The notes under the pieces are model-generated. The model made no database searches. It had not been told where the DNA came from and saw only the letters and a program-made list of their open reading frames with translations. 42,948 bases of DNA from Deltaproteobacteria bacterium (lineage in GTDB: Bacteria; Myxococcota_A; Polyangia; Fen-1088), in NCBI GenBank assembly GCA_016935975.1, contig JAFGPX010000101.1, forward strand, positions 1 to 42,948. Direction: 5' to 3'. Shown in pieces: positions 34,872-41,798 of this stretch; the first letter of the stretch is position 1; each line of letters begins with the position of its first letter. The position numbers and the translations under genes were made by a program.

Positions 34872-36035
34872 CTACGTCCGACTACCCTTGAGCACCTCGC
34901 GCGCGATGACCAACTTCTGGATTTCGCTCGTGCCTTCGCCGATCTCGGCCAGTTTCACGTCGCGCAGATAGCGCTCGACCGGGAAGTCGCGGGCGTAGCC
35001 GTAGCCGCCGTGTATCTGCACGGCCGCATCGCACGCGCGCGCCGCGGCCTGCGAGGCGTAGAGCTTGGCCACCGACGACTCGCGCGTGGTGCGCTGACCG
35101 CAGTCTTGCATGACGGCCGCGCGCCACACGAGCAGCCGGGCGGCGTCCAGCTCGGTCGCCATGTCGGCCAGCATGGTGCGGATGGCCTGGAATTCCGAGA
35201 TGGGCTTGCCGAACTGCACGCGCTGCTGCGAATAGCTCCGCGCGGCCTCGAAGGCGGCGCGGCCGATGCCCACCGCCCACGCACCGATCCCGATGCGCCC
35301 GCGGTCGAGCACCCGGGCTGTGTCGACGAAACCTTGGTCGACCTGGCCCAAGCGCTGCGCGTCCGGCACCACGACGTCGTCGAGCACGATGTCGGCGGTG
35401 TCCGAGGCCCACAGGCCCATCTTCTCGACCAGGCGGCCCGGGCGCAGGCCCTGCGTGCCCTTTTCCACCACGAAAGCGGTCAGCCCCTTCTGCTTGCGCG
35501 CGGGCGTGGTCGAGGCCAGCACCACGTAGATCTCGGCCACCGAGCCCTGCGTGATGAAGCTCTTGCTGCCGCTCAGCACCCACTCGACCCCGCACGGACC
35601 TTCCCGCCTGACCGCGCGCGTGCGCGCCGCCCCCGCGTCCGAGCCCGAGCCCGGCTCGGTCAGACACCACGCCCCCAGGGCCCGGCCGCTCGCCAGACGA
35701 TGCAGATAGCGTTCGCGCTGCGCCTCCGAGCCCGCCAGGTAGATGTGGTCCATGCACAAGAGGTTGTGCGAGGCCACGGTCAAGCCCAGCGAGGCGTCGG
35801 CGCGTGACAGCTCCTCGACCGCAAGCGCGAGGTCGAGCATGCCCATGCCCGCCCCGCCGTAGCGCTCGGGAATGTGGATGCCGAGGAGTCCCAGTTGCGC
35901 GATCGGCTCGATGACCTCCATCGGGAACCGCGCCTCTTCGTTCCAGCGCGCGGCGTGCGGAATGATGGCGCGCGCGCAGAACTCGCGCACGGATCTCTGC
36001 AGGATCTTCTGTTCTTGGCTGAGCTCGAAATTCAT
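34872..36035 (-). CDS. Acyl-CoA dehydrogenase
   Basis: A 387-aa FAD enzyme that oxidises acyl-CoA to the trans-2-enoyl-CoA. N-terminal helices (LSQEQKILQRSVREFC), the WCLTEPGSGSDAG flavin motif, FITQGSVAEIYVV, the RVQFGKPISEFQAI region and the catalytic-glutamate segment LAEIGEGTSEIQKLVIARE are all typical. The position of that glutamate groups it with short-chain, glutaryl- and isovaleryl-type enzymes; the substrate cannot be set. It starts 27 nt after the secreted AgmX/cupin gene, so they may be cotranscribed, but I see no functional link. Confidence 0.93.
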   Translation of the reverse strand: MNFELSQEQKILQRSVREFCARAIIPHAARWNEEARFPMEVIEPIAQLGLLGIHIPERYGGAGMGMLDLALAVEELSRADASLGLTVASHNLLCMDHIYLAGSEAQRERYLHRLASGRALGAWCLTEPGSGSDAGAARTRAVRREGPCGVEWVLSGSKSFITQGSVAEIYVVLASTTPARKQKGLTAFVVEKGTQGLRPGRLVEKMGLWASDTADIVLDDVVVPDAQRLGQVDQGFVDTARVLDRGRIGIGAWAVGIGRAAFEAARSYSQQRVQFGKPISEFQAIRTMLADMATELDAARLLVWRAAVMQDCGQRTTRESSVAKLYASQAAARACDAAVQIHGGYGYARDFPVERYLRDVKLAEIGEGTSEIQKLVIAREVLKGSRT

Positions 36036-36062
36036 GGCTGGCTTCGCGTTGGCTGCGACTGA

Positions 36063-37298
36063 CTAGCGGCGCGGCGCCAAGGCTGCCGGCGCCGCAGGCC
36101 CGGACACGGCGAACTTCAACACCGTGATCTTCTCGTTCTTGTTGGCCGCCGCGGCCTTGATGGCGTAGGCCGTGCCGCGCGGCAGGTGGACCAGCGACTC
36201 CGCAGCGAGCGGCATGGCTTCCGCCCCCACCTTCAGGCTGCCGCCGCCCGCGACGAAGTAATACGCCAGGGTCGCCGGCGTCTTGCCCTGCAGCTCGGCG
36301 CCGTCGGCGAGCTCGTAGACCTGGAGCGACATGCCGCCGCCCGCGACGAGCGTCTTGACCGTGCCGGCATCCTTCGGCAACGCCGCCGGCTTGGCGTCGG
36401 CCGTGGTGGCGTAGACCATCTTGCCGTTCGTCGGCTTCGCGGCCGCCGGATCGCGAATCACCTCGAATTCGGCCCGGCCGCGTGGGTCCTTGGGATCGCG
36501 ATACACACGCTCGGGCCCCGGGGGCGAGAAGGCCTGCAGGAAGACCCCGGTCGATTGCCGCCCCATGTTTTCGATGACATGGGGATAGCCGGCCGGCACG
36601 TAGACCGCCGAGCCCTCCTCCATCTTCAGGGGCGCCACGCCCTCGGGGCCAAGCAGGCGGGAATGGCCCTTGACGAGGTAGAGGATCTTCGCGCTGTGCG
36701 GATGCCGGTGCATGGCCACGCGGCTGGCCGGCCCCACGCTGAGCAGGGTCAGCGAGATGCCTTGCGCCTTCACGTTCTGTTCGTCGGCCAGGATCTTCAC
36801 CGTGAAGGGCGCGCCACGCCTCGATCCGGTTCTGCCCTTCTTCGTTGCCGGTGCGCCCAGCGGACGTTCGGGCACGTCGGCAACACGAATCACGTACTGG
36901 TTGCCCTGTGGCTTGAAGGCGAACGGCAGCACCACCTTGGCCCCCGGCTCGATGCCATCGATGATCCAGCCCTGCGCCGCCTTCTCGATGCACGAAGCGA
37001 GCACGGGGCCCGCGCTCTTGTCCACCTTCTGCACCTTGGCCGCCTTGACCTTGCCACCCTTGCCCACCTCCACCGCGACCTCCACACGGCCCGCGCTATC
37101 CAGGCGATCCGCAAGCACCTTGGCGAAACACGCGTGCACGTCGCCGCCGTGCTTTTGCAGCGCCCTTTCGATGGCCTCGGCCGCCTGCCCTAGCTCGGGT
37201 GCGCAGGCCGCCTTGGATTCCGCTTGCGACGGCGACGCCGCAAGCGACATCACGCAAAACGCGGCCCCGAAAGCCGCGGTTGCGGTCCTACCGGTCAT
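36063..37298 (-). CDS. Secreted protein with AgmX/PglI-like domain and two cupin regions
   Basis: A 411-aa exported protein. Signal peptide residues 1-26 (TAAFGAAFCVMSLAASPSQA). Residues about 30-130 match the AgmX/PglI C-terminal domain pattern found in myxobacterial motility and TonB-like proteins: ALQKHGGDVHACFAKVL, GRVEVAVEVGKGGKVKAAKV, LASCIEKAAQGW. Residues about 165-290 form a cupin (VAMHRHPHSAKILYLVKGHSRL, then YVPAGYPHVIENMG) with His ligands but the usual Glu replaced, and residues 320-400 form a second, weaker cupin (LAYYFVAGGGSLKVG, LVHLPRGTAYAI). I know no described protein with this combination. ATG 37298 is chosen because it begins the signal peptide; upstream in-frame codons are basic and antisense to the divergent gene. 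Confidence 0.72.
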   Translation of the reverse strand: MTGRTATAAFGAAFCVMSLAASPSQAESKAACAPELGQAAEAIERALQKHGGDVHACFAKVLADRLDSAGRVEVAVEVGKGGKVKAAKVQKVDKSAGPVLASCIEKAAQGWIIDGIEPGAKVVLPFAFKPQGNQYVIRVADVPERPLGAPATKKGRTGSRRGAPFTVKILADEQNVKAQGISLTLLSVGPASRVAMHRHPHSAKILYLVKGHSRLLGPEGVAPLKMEEGSAVYVPAGYPHVIENMGRQSTGVFLQAFSPPGPERVYRDPKDPRGRAEFEVIRDPAAAKPTNGKMVYATTADAKPAALPKDAGTVKTLVAGGGMSLQVYELADGAELQGKTPATLAYYFVAGGGSLKVGAEAMPLAAESLVHLPRGTAYAIKAAAANKNEKITVLKFAVSGPAAPAALAPRR

Positions 37299-37450
37299 GG
37301 CTTGGTTTCTCACGGCTCTTTCGTAGATCGACCTTGGGAGAAAGTCCCGTAGTTTGTGCATGGATCGCCCGACGCGTCGGTCATTACGGCGACGAGTCGC
37401 ATCGACGCGGTTCACCTCGTGCATCGATCTGCCGATGCTTCGTCCAGATC

Positions 37451-38365
37451 ATGCGTCTTGCGCTGCAGTGCCTGCTGGCCGCCGTCGCGGCGTTCGCCGC
37501 GGACAAGGCCTCGGCGCGCACCAAAGTGCTCACGACCGAGGCCGGCTCGGTCGTGCATTGGACGCGCGACGAGATCACCGTGGGCATCGACGCCTCGGCC
37601 GCCAGCCGGAGCGTTGCGCGCGTGGACGTCGCGCATGCCATCCAGCGCGCCGCCCGAGCCTGGAACCGCGTTCCGGCGAGCCAGCCGCACCTGCGCTTCG
37701 TGGCCGAGGCGAACCCCGACGTGACCGTACGGTTCTGCCGGGGCAAGTGGCTGGGCGAGACCATCGATCTGGGACGAACGCAGTTCACCGCCAGCCCGCG
37801 CGACGGTGCCGTGACATCGGCGGTCATCGAGCTGAACGAATGCGACCACCACTTCAGTCCGCCCGGTGAAGAGGCCGTCGATCCCTTCGACCTCCAGTCG
37901 GTGATGACGCACGAATTCGGTCACGTGCTCGGCCTGGGCCACAGCGACCTGCCGACCGCCATCATGTTTCCCAGCGGCAATGGTGTTCTGGTGCGCACAC
38001 CCAGCGCCGACGACGAAACCGCCTTGGCGCTCATCTACATCGACCGCGAATCCCTCGATACCCCCGCCCCACCGTCCGGTCCGCGGCTGGTCCGCGCGCC
38101 ACCGTCGGCCGGCGCGCAGCCCGGCGCAAAGCCTCCGGCCAGCGCGGGGCGCGCGTCGCCCTCGCCCCGCCGCACCGGCGACGAGATGTCTCCCCCCGCC
38201 CCACTGCCCACGGATTCCGTGTCCGTGCTCAGCATCAAGTCGCAAGGGGGACGCGAGATGGTCGTCTACACCTGCGAGCCCACCCTGCTACCGCCCCTGG
38301 CCGAATCGCAGCCCACTTCGAAGCGGAAAGCCAAGACCCACAACCGCGCGAAAAGGCGGCGCTAG
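37451..38365 (+). CDS. Matrixin-like secreted zinc metalloprotease
   Basis: A 304-aa exported protease. Signal peptide residues 1-22 (MRLALQCLLAAVAAFAADKASA). The catalytic domain includes ITVGIDASA, the strand region, and the zinc motif VMTHEFGHVLGLGHS (HExxHxxGxxH) followed by the Met-turn IMFPSG, typical of M10/matrixin metallopeptidases. The C-terminal 120 residues are Pro/Ala/Ser/Arg-rich and disordered, ending in a basic tail (KRKAKTHNRAKRRR). There is no propeptide cysteine switch. It is divergent from the AgmX/cupin gene, 152 nt away, and convergent with the RGG-rich gene. Confidence 0.85.
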   Translation: MRLALQCLLAAVAAFAADKASARTKVLTTEAGSVVHWTRDEITVGIDASAASRSVARVDVAHAIQRAARAWNRVPASQPHLRFVAEANPDVTVRFCRGKWLGETIDLGRTQFTASPRDGAVTSAVIELNECDHHFSPPGEEAVDPFDLQSVMTHEFGHVLGLGHSDLPTAIMFPSGNGVLVRTPSADDETALALIYIDRESLDTPAPPSGPRLVRAPPSAGAQPGAKPPASAGRASPSPRRTGDEMSPPAPLPTDSVSVLSIKSQGGREMVVYTCEPTLLPPLAESQPTSKRKAKTHNRAKRRR

Positions 38366-38368
38366 CCC

Positions 38369-38668
38369 CAACGCCGGTCACCTAGCAGCCCGTGGCGAAA
38401 GTCTCCACGTCGCCGTTCGGGCGGATTCTGGCCCGTCTGCTGCGTCGCTGCTCGCTTGAATACCTCTAGTATTCGGCGCTTCGCCGCTCTGGCATCCGGG
38501 CCGAATCCATCCCGAACGGCTCGGTCCGACTTTCGCCACGGGCTGCTAGGGGGGAAACGGGAGGGAACTGAGGAACGGAGACGGACAGGAATGGCGGAAT
38601 GCCGGGGACTTTGCGGCTCCGCTCCTCCGCTTCTCACTCGTGGGTGCTTCTCAAGTCAGGGGCCTTGG
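38369..38668. repeat. Hairpin element, second family, interrupted copy
   Basis: The left end CCAACGCCGGTCA (38369-38380 region) matches CCAATGCCGGTCA of the intact copy at 26806. The body resumes after 38550 (GGGAAACGGG, then GAGGAACGGAGACGGACAGG and GGAATGGCGGAATGCCG) and runs to CTCAAGTCAGGGGCCTTGG. The two parts are separated by an unrelated 170-bp palindrome. The whole fills the 305 nt between the convergent protease and RGG-protein genes. Confidence 0.85.
38381..38550. mobile_element. 170-bp palindromic element with perfect 22-bp inverted ends
   Basis: Ends CCTAGCAGCCCGTGGCGAAA and its exact complement TTTCGCCACGGGCTGCTAGG form a 22-bp perfect terminal repeat (38381-38402, 38529-38550). 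Inside, GCCGTTCGGG pairs with CCCGAACGGC and GAATAC with GTATTC at the apex, so almost the whole element folds into one hairpin. It has no coding capacity. It looks like a miniature inverted-repeat transposable element or a large REP-type palindrome. CTAG occurs just inside both ends and may be a target duplication or part of the repeat. Confidence 0.8.
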
Positions 38669-38670
38669 CG

Positions 38671-39906
38671 CTAGTCCTTGCTATCGCTGGTCCCACCCTC
38701 GGCGGGATTCTCGTCCACCTGGGACGGTGGCTCCTCGGGCTCCGCGACTTTCGGCGGCGCGGCTGGCGCAACCTCTGCCGGCGTCTCCGGCAAGGCGGGT
38801 TCGTCCCAACCGCCGCGGCGGCGGCCCGACCAGTTGCGATCGTCCCGCCGTTGGCCGCCCCCTCCGTCTGGCCGCCTCGGCCCTGCTCCACGCCCGCCCT
38901 CCGGCGAGATTGCGGGAGCGCCCGGCCTGCCTTGCGGCCTCCCGGCGGACATCGGCGCCCTATCCCCGCCCTCGCCTTCCGGCCGAGGCCCGGTTCGTCC
39001 GGGTCTTGCCCCCGGCCGGTCGGGGCGCGGGCCACGCGGTGGACGATCACCTCTTGGGCCGGCGGCCGCGCGCGGGCCATCGAAGCGCGGCCCACGCGGC
39101 GGACGCCGGTCGCGGCGATCCGCGCCCGGCTGATCGGCATGAACGCGCCGATCCTCGGGCGCGCGGGTCAGTGTCCAACCGATTCCGGCACGCGGCACTT
39201 CGCCACGCCCCTCGCGCATGTCCCGGTCGCGGCCACCTGGCCTGTCGTTGCTGAACTTGCCGCCCTTGCCCGGCGGTCCACCCGGACCGCGTGCAAAGCC
39301 CGGCCCGCGGTCGCCAGGACGTCCGCCCCGCTCCCTGCCGCCAGGCCCGCGCCGACGCTCGCCGTCGCGGCCGTCGGAGGCCTCGCGTTGCTGGCTCTGC
39401 GGCCGGGGGGCCAGATCCACGACGTAGTAGTAATCTCCGCGCTTCTGCGCCCCCTGAGGCGGATTCTCGCCCTGCAACACGCGCACCAAACGCACCTGCC
39501 CGGCGCGCCGTCCCACGACATCGAGCGCCTCCATCAGCCGAGAAAGCCGCTCGCCTTGCACCTCCAGTGCGGCGCGCACCGCCTCGGCCTCGGGCCCGGC
39601 ACCCAGGTCCACGGGCTCCTCCGGTTCGGCCGGCGCCGCCTCGGAGGCTCCCGCTTCCCCGCCCGAGCCCTGCGCATCCGAGGCCGCCGCCGCATCCGCG
39701 CCTTGGTTTGCGTCGGGCGTTTCCGCCGACGACTCGCTCGCAGCGGTCGCCTCACCTTCTTCGGCGTCGGCCGGCTCGCCGTCTTGCGGGGCAGAAGGCG
39801 CCTCGGGCGCCGAGACGGCAACCTGCGGGTGTGCGGCCCGGAACGCTTGCTGCGCTTCCGCCGCCCGCTGCAGCAGAATTCCGGAGAACTCGGTGATGGT
39901 CTTCAT
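38671..39906 (-). CDS. RGG/GPR-rich disordered protein, candidate RNA binder
   Basis: A 411-aa cytoplasmic protein in three parts. Residues 1-100: a short helix (TITEFSGILLQRAAEAQQAF) then an acidic Ala/Glu/Ser stretch. Residues 100-170: the only ordered-looking block, a helix (AEAVRAALEVQGERLSRLMEALDVV) and strands (QVRLVRVL, DYYYVVDLA). Residues 175-380: Arg/Gly/Pro low complexity with many RGG, GPR and DRRPPRGPR units, followed by a Pro/Glu-rich end. RGG boxes in eukaryotes and some bacteria bind RNA and promote condensates; such a role here is inference. The ATG has a Shine-Dalgarno AAGGAAGG and a promoter with a 53-nt leader. Confidence 0.78.
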   Translation of the reverse strand: MKTITEFSGILLQRAAEAQQAFRAAHPQVAVSAPEAPSAPQDGEPADAEEGEATAASESSAETPDANQGADAAAASDAQGSGGEAGASEAAPAEPEEPVDLGAGPEAEAVRAALEVQGERLSRLMEALDVVGRRAGQVRLVRVLQGENPPQGAQKRGDYYYVVDLAPRPQSQQREASDGRDGERRRGPGGRERGGRPGDRGPGFARGPGGPPGKGGKFSNDRPGGRDRDMREGRGEVPRAGIGWTLTRAPEDRRVHADQPGADRRDRRPPRGPRFDGPRAAAGPRGDRPPRGPRPDRPGARPGRTGPRPEGEGGDRAPMSAGRPQGRPGAPAISPEGGRGAGPRRPDGGGGQRRDDRNWSGRRRGGWDEPALPETPAEVAPAAPPKVAEPEEPPSQVDENPAEGGTSDSKD

Positions 39907-39965
39907 GGCGTTCGCCCTTCCTTGCTTCTCTATCAGGGCTTCTGTGGCGTTCGGATGCAGCGCCT

Positions 39966-39994
39966 TTCGTAGTGGTTTTCCGGGCTTCCGTCAA
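39966..39994 (-). promoter_or_regulatory. Promoter of the RGG-rich protein gene
   Basis: TTGACG (39989-39994), 17 nt, TACGAA (39966-39971) on the minus strand, giving a transcript with a leader of about 53 nt and a Shine-Dalgarno site. It starts 10 nt after the 3' end of tRNA-Glu on the same strand. Confidence 0.6.
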
Positions 39995-40004
39995 TGGCAA
40001 GGAT

Positions 40005-40079
40005 TGGTGACCCCATCGGGACTCGAACCCGAGATTACGCCGTGAGAGGGCGCCGTCCTAACCGCTAGACCATGGGGCC
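40005..40079 (-). tRNA. tRNA-Glu (CTC)
   Basis: A full 75-nt cloverleaf: acceptor GGCCCCA with TGGGGTC, T-arm CGGG-TTCGAGT-CCCG, anticodon loop CTCTCAC reading CTC for codon GAG, discriminator G/C context as in bacterial Glu tRNAs, CCA encoded. It follows tRNA-Gln by 22 nt in the same transcript. Confidence 0.95.
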
Positions 40080-40101
40080 GTTGCGCAAGGCAACGCGAAG
40101 G

Positions 40102-40175
40102 TGGTTCGGGGATAAGGATTCGAACCTTAATAGCCAGATCCAGAGTCTGGCGTCCTGCCATTAGACGATCCCCGA
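40102..40175 (-). tRNA. tRNA-Gln (CTG)
   Basis: A full 74-nt cloverleaf starting with T1 as Gln tRNAs do: acceptor TCGGGGA with TCCCCGA, anticodon stem CCAGA/TCTGG with loop CTCTGGA reading CTG for codon CAG, T-arm AAGG-TTCGAAT-CCTT, CCA encoded. It is cotranscribed with tRNA-Glu from the promoter at 40212-40239. Confidence 0.95.
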
Positions 40176-40211
40176 GTAGTCCGCCGGCGGGCGGCCCCGC
40201 CGGGGATGACA

Positions 40212-40239
40212 TTTGTAGCAATGCGCGCGGCACTGTCAA
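40212..40239 (-). promoter_or_regulatory. Promoter of the tRNA-Gln-tRNA-Glu operon
   Basis: Consensus -35 TTGACA (40234-40239), 16 nt, TACAAA (40212-40217), then a G/C-rich stretch up to the tRNA-Gln 5' end at 40175. The strongest promoter match in the window. Confidence 0.75.
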
Positions 40240-40293
40240 GGACTGCGTGCACGACGGGTGCGCCGCAGAACGAGGCCGCGACAAATCCCTGGC

Positions 40294-40321
40294 TTGCCCC
40301 AAGCGCGAATCGGTGTAGTTT
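40294..40321 (+). promoter_or_regulatory. Promoter of the PP2C-cNMP gene
   Basis: TTGCCC (40294-40299), 16 nt, TAGTTT (40316-40321), giving a leader of about 26-35 nt. A weak GTGAG lies before the ATG at 40363. Confidence 0.4.
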
Positions 40322-40362
40322 AGCCCTCCTGCAAACGGCCGCTGCAGCCGCGAGTGAGCAAC

Positions 40363-41640
40363 ATGGATCTGAGTTTCTGGGCCGCAACCAACGTCGGACG
40401 CAAACGCACGCACAACGAGGACAACTACCTCGTCGACCAGAAGCTATCGTTGTTCATCGTGGCGGACGGCATGGGGGGCCACGCCTCGGGCGAGATCGCC
40501 TCGCAGATTGCGGTCGCCGAGATTCGCTCGGCCATCGACAGCCGGCGCGACATCCTGGAGGCCTTCGGGCGTCACGAAACCGGCGTGACCACGCACGACG
40601 TGCTCGGTGTGCTGGAGTACGCGGTCCAAGCCGCGGGATTGGCCATCTACGAGAGGGGCCAGAAGGAGCCCGACAAGCGCGGCATGGGTACCACGGCGTC
40701 GCTGTTTCTGCTCATCGGCGAACGCGGTTTCATCGCGCACGTGGGCGACAGTCGCATCTACATGGTCCGTGACGGGCGCGCCGAGCAACTCACCGAGGAT
40801 CACTCGCTCATCAACGAGCTCATCCGCCACGGCAAGGTCACCCGCGAGACGCTCGCCAAGTCGCCCTACGCGTCGTACAAGAACGCCGTCACGCGCGCGG
40901 TCGGGGTCTACGAAACCGTCCAGGTCGACACCATGGACCTCGAGGTCCTGCCCGGGGACCAGTTCCTGCTTTGCTCGGACGGGCTGCACACCTACCTCGA
41001 CGACAAGGAGATCGCGCGCCAGCTCGCCGAGGAGAACACCACGGCGATTCCCGATCGGCTGGTCGAGATCGCCAACAAGGGCGGCGGCCACGACAACATC
41101 ACGGCGCTCGTCATGCGCGTCCACAAAGAGGCCACCCCGACCGCAGACGCGCGCACGCAGGAGCTCAACCGCAAGGTCGAGGTGCTCAAGCAGATGCCGC
41201 TCTTCCGGCACCTGACCTACAAGGAAATCCTGCGCGTGCTCGCCCTCACCGAGGTCAAGGACTTCAAGCCGGCCGACGAGATCATCACCGAGGACGAGCC
41301 CGGCAGCGAGCTGTTCATCATCCTGTCCGGCAAGGTGCGTCTGCACAAAGAAGGCGCCCTGGTCACCCACGTCGGCCAAGGGGCTCACCTCGGCGAGATG
41401 GCGCTCATCGACAACGGACCGCGCTCCGTGAGCGCCACGGCAGAGGAGCCGACGCGCATGCTGGTCCTGCGCCGGCGCGACTTCAACGACCTCATTCGCA
41501 ATTTCCCGCGCCTCTCGGTCAAGCTGCTGTGGAGCTTCGTGCAGGTCCTGGGACAGCGACTGCGCAAGACCAACGAAGATCTGGCCGGCGCGCGCAACGA
41601 AGCCGCCGAGCCCATCACCCCGGTGCCCTTCGACGAATAA
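40363..41640 (+). CDS. PP2C phosphatase fused to a cyclic-nucleotide-binding domain
   Basis: A 425-aa protein (428 if it starts at GTG 40354). Residues 1-235 are a PP2C/Stp1-type Ser/Thr phosphatase with the metal-binding motifs: THNEDNY, VADGMGGHASGE, GMGTTASL, HVGDSRIY, LCSDGLH and HDNITALV. Residues about 265-395 form a Crp/PKA-type cNMP-binding fold (MPLFRHLTYKEILRVLA, PGSELFIILSGKVRLH, VGQGAHLGEMALIDNGPRSVSATA), where the phosphate-binding cassette GEMALIDNGPRS keeps its Gly, Glu and Arg. It would dephosphorylate Hanks-kinase substrates under control of cAMP or cGMP. The kinase at 30.7-34.7 kb is a possible partner by type only; they are not adjacent. Confidence 0.92.
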   Translation: MDLSFWAATNVGRKRTHNEDNYLVDQKLSLFIVADGMGGHASGEIASQIAVAEIRSAIDSRRDILEAFGRHETGVTTHDVLGVLEYAVQAAGLAIYERGQKEPDKRGMGTTASLFLLIGERGFIAHVGDSRIYMVRDGRAEQLTEDHSLINELIRHGKVTRETLAKSPYASYKNAVTRAVGVYETVQVDTMDLEVLPGDQFLLCSDGLHTYLDDKEIARQLAEENTTAIPDRLVEIANKGGGHDNITALVMRVHKEATPTADARTQELNRKVEVLKQMPLFRHLTYKEILRVLALTEVKDFKPADEIITEDEPGSELFIILSGKVRLHKEGALVTHVGQGAHLGEMALIDNGPRSVSATAEEPTRMLVLRRRDFNDLIRNFPRLSVKLLWSFVQVLGQRLRKTNEDLAGARNEAAEPITPVPFDE

Positions 41641-41649
41641 TGGGAACCC

Positions 41650-41673
41650 TGGGAGGGCTCCCAAACCCTCCCA
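41650..41673. repeat. Intergenic hairpin TGGGAGGG/CCCTCCCA
   Basis: An 8-bp perfect stem with an 8-nt loop just after the PP2C-cNMP stop codon. It has no T-tract, so it is a possible stabilising or REP-like hairpin rather than a classic terminator. Confidence 0.5.
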
Positions 41674-41685
41674 CGCTCTGGCTAC

Positions 41686-41702
41686 GGCGGGCAAAGCCCG
41701 CC
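41686..41702. repeat. Intergenic hairpin GGCGGGC-AAA-GCCCGCC
   Basis: A 7-bp perfect stem with a 3-nt loop. A third hairpin, GGGCGCG/CGCGCCC, is at 41773-41798 next to the valS stop. Together the three fill most of the 158 nt between the convergent genes. Confidence 0.5.
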
Positions 41703-41798
41703 TCCGCCAACGCGGTTGACGGGCGCCCCCAGCCGAGCGCTCCCGAAGTCGCACCGACGCCAATCCTTTCTTGGGCGCGGGCAGGATGAATCGCGCCC

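Noticed and set aside
34882-36993. A 703-codon open frame across the acyl-CoA dehydrogenase and cupin genes
   Set aside because: It is a shifted reading of two recognised genes, with no domain of its own.
30725-37298. A kinase-acyl-CoA dehydrogenase-cupin gene set as one novel pathway
   Set aside because: The kinase has its own start element 125 nt after the dehydrogenase stop and nothing links the functions; adjacency alone is not evidence.
41686-41702. GGCGGGC-AAA-GCCCGCC as an intrinsic terminator
   Set aside because: No T-tract follows on either strand; kept only as a hairpin.
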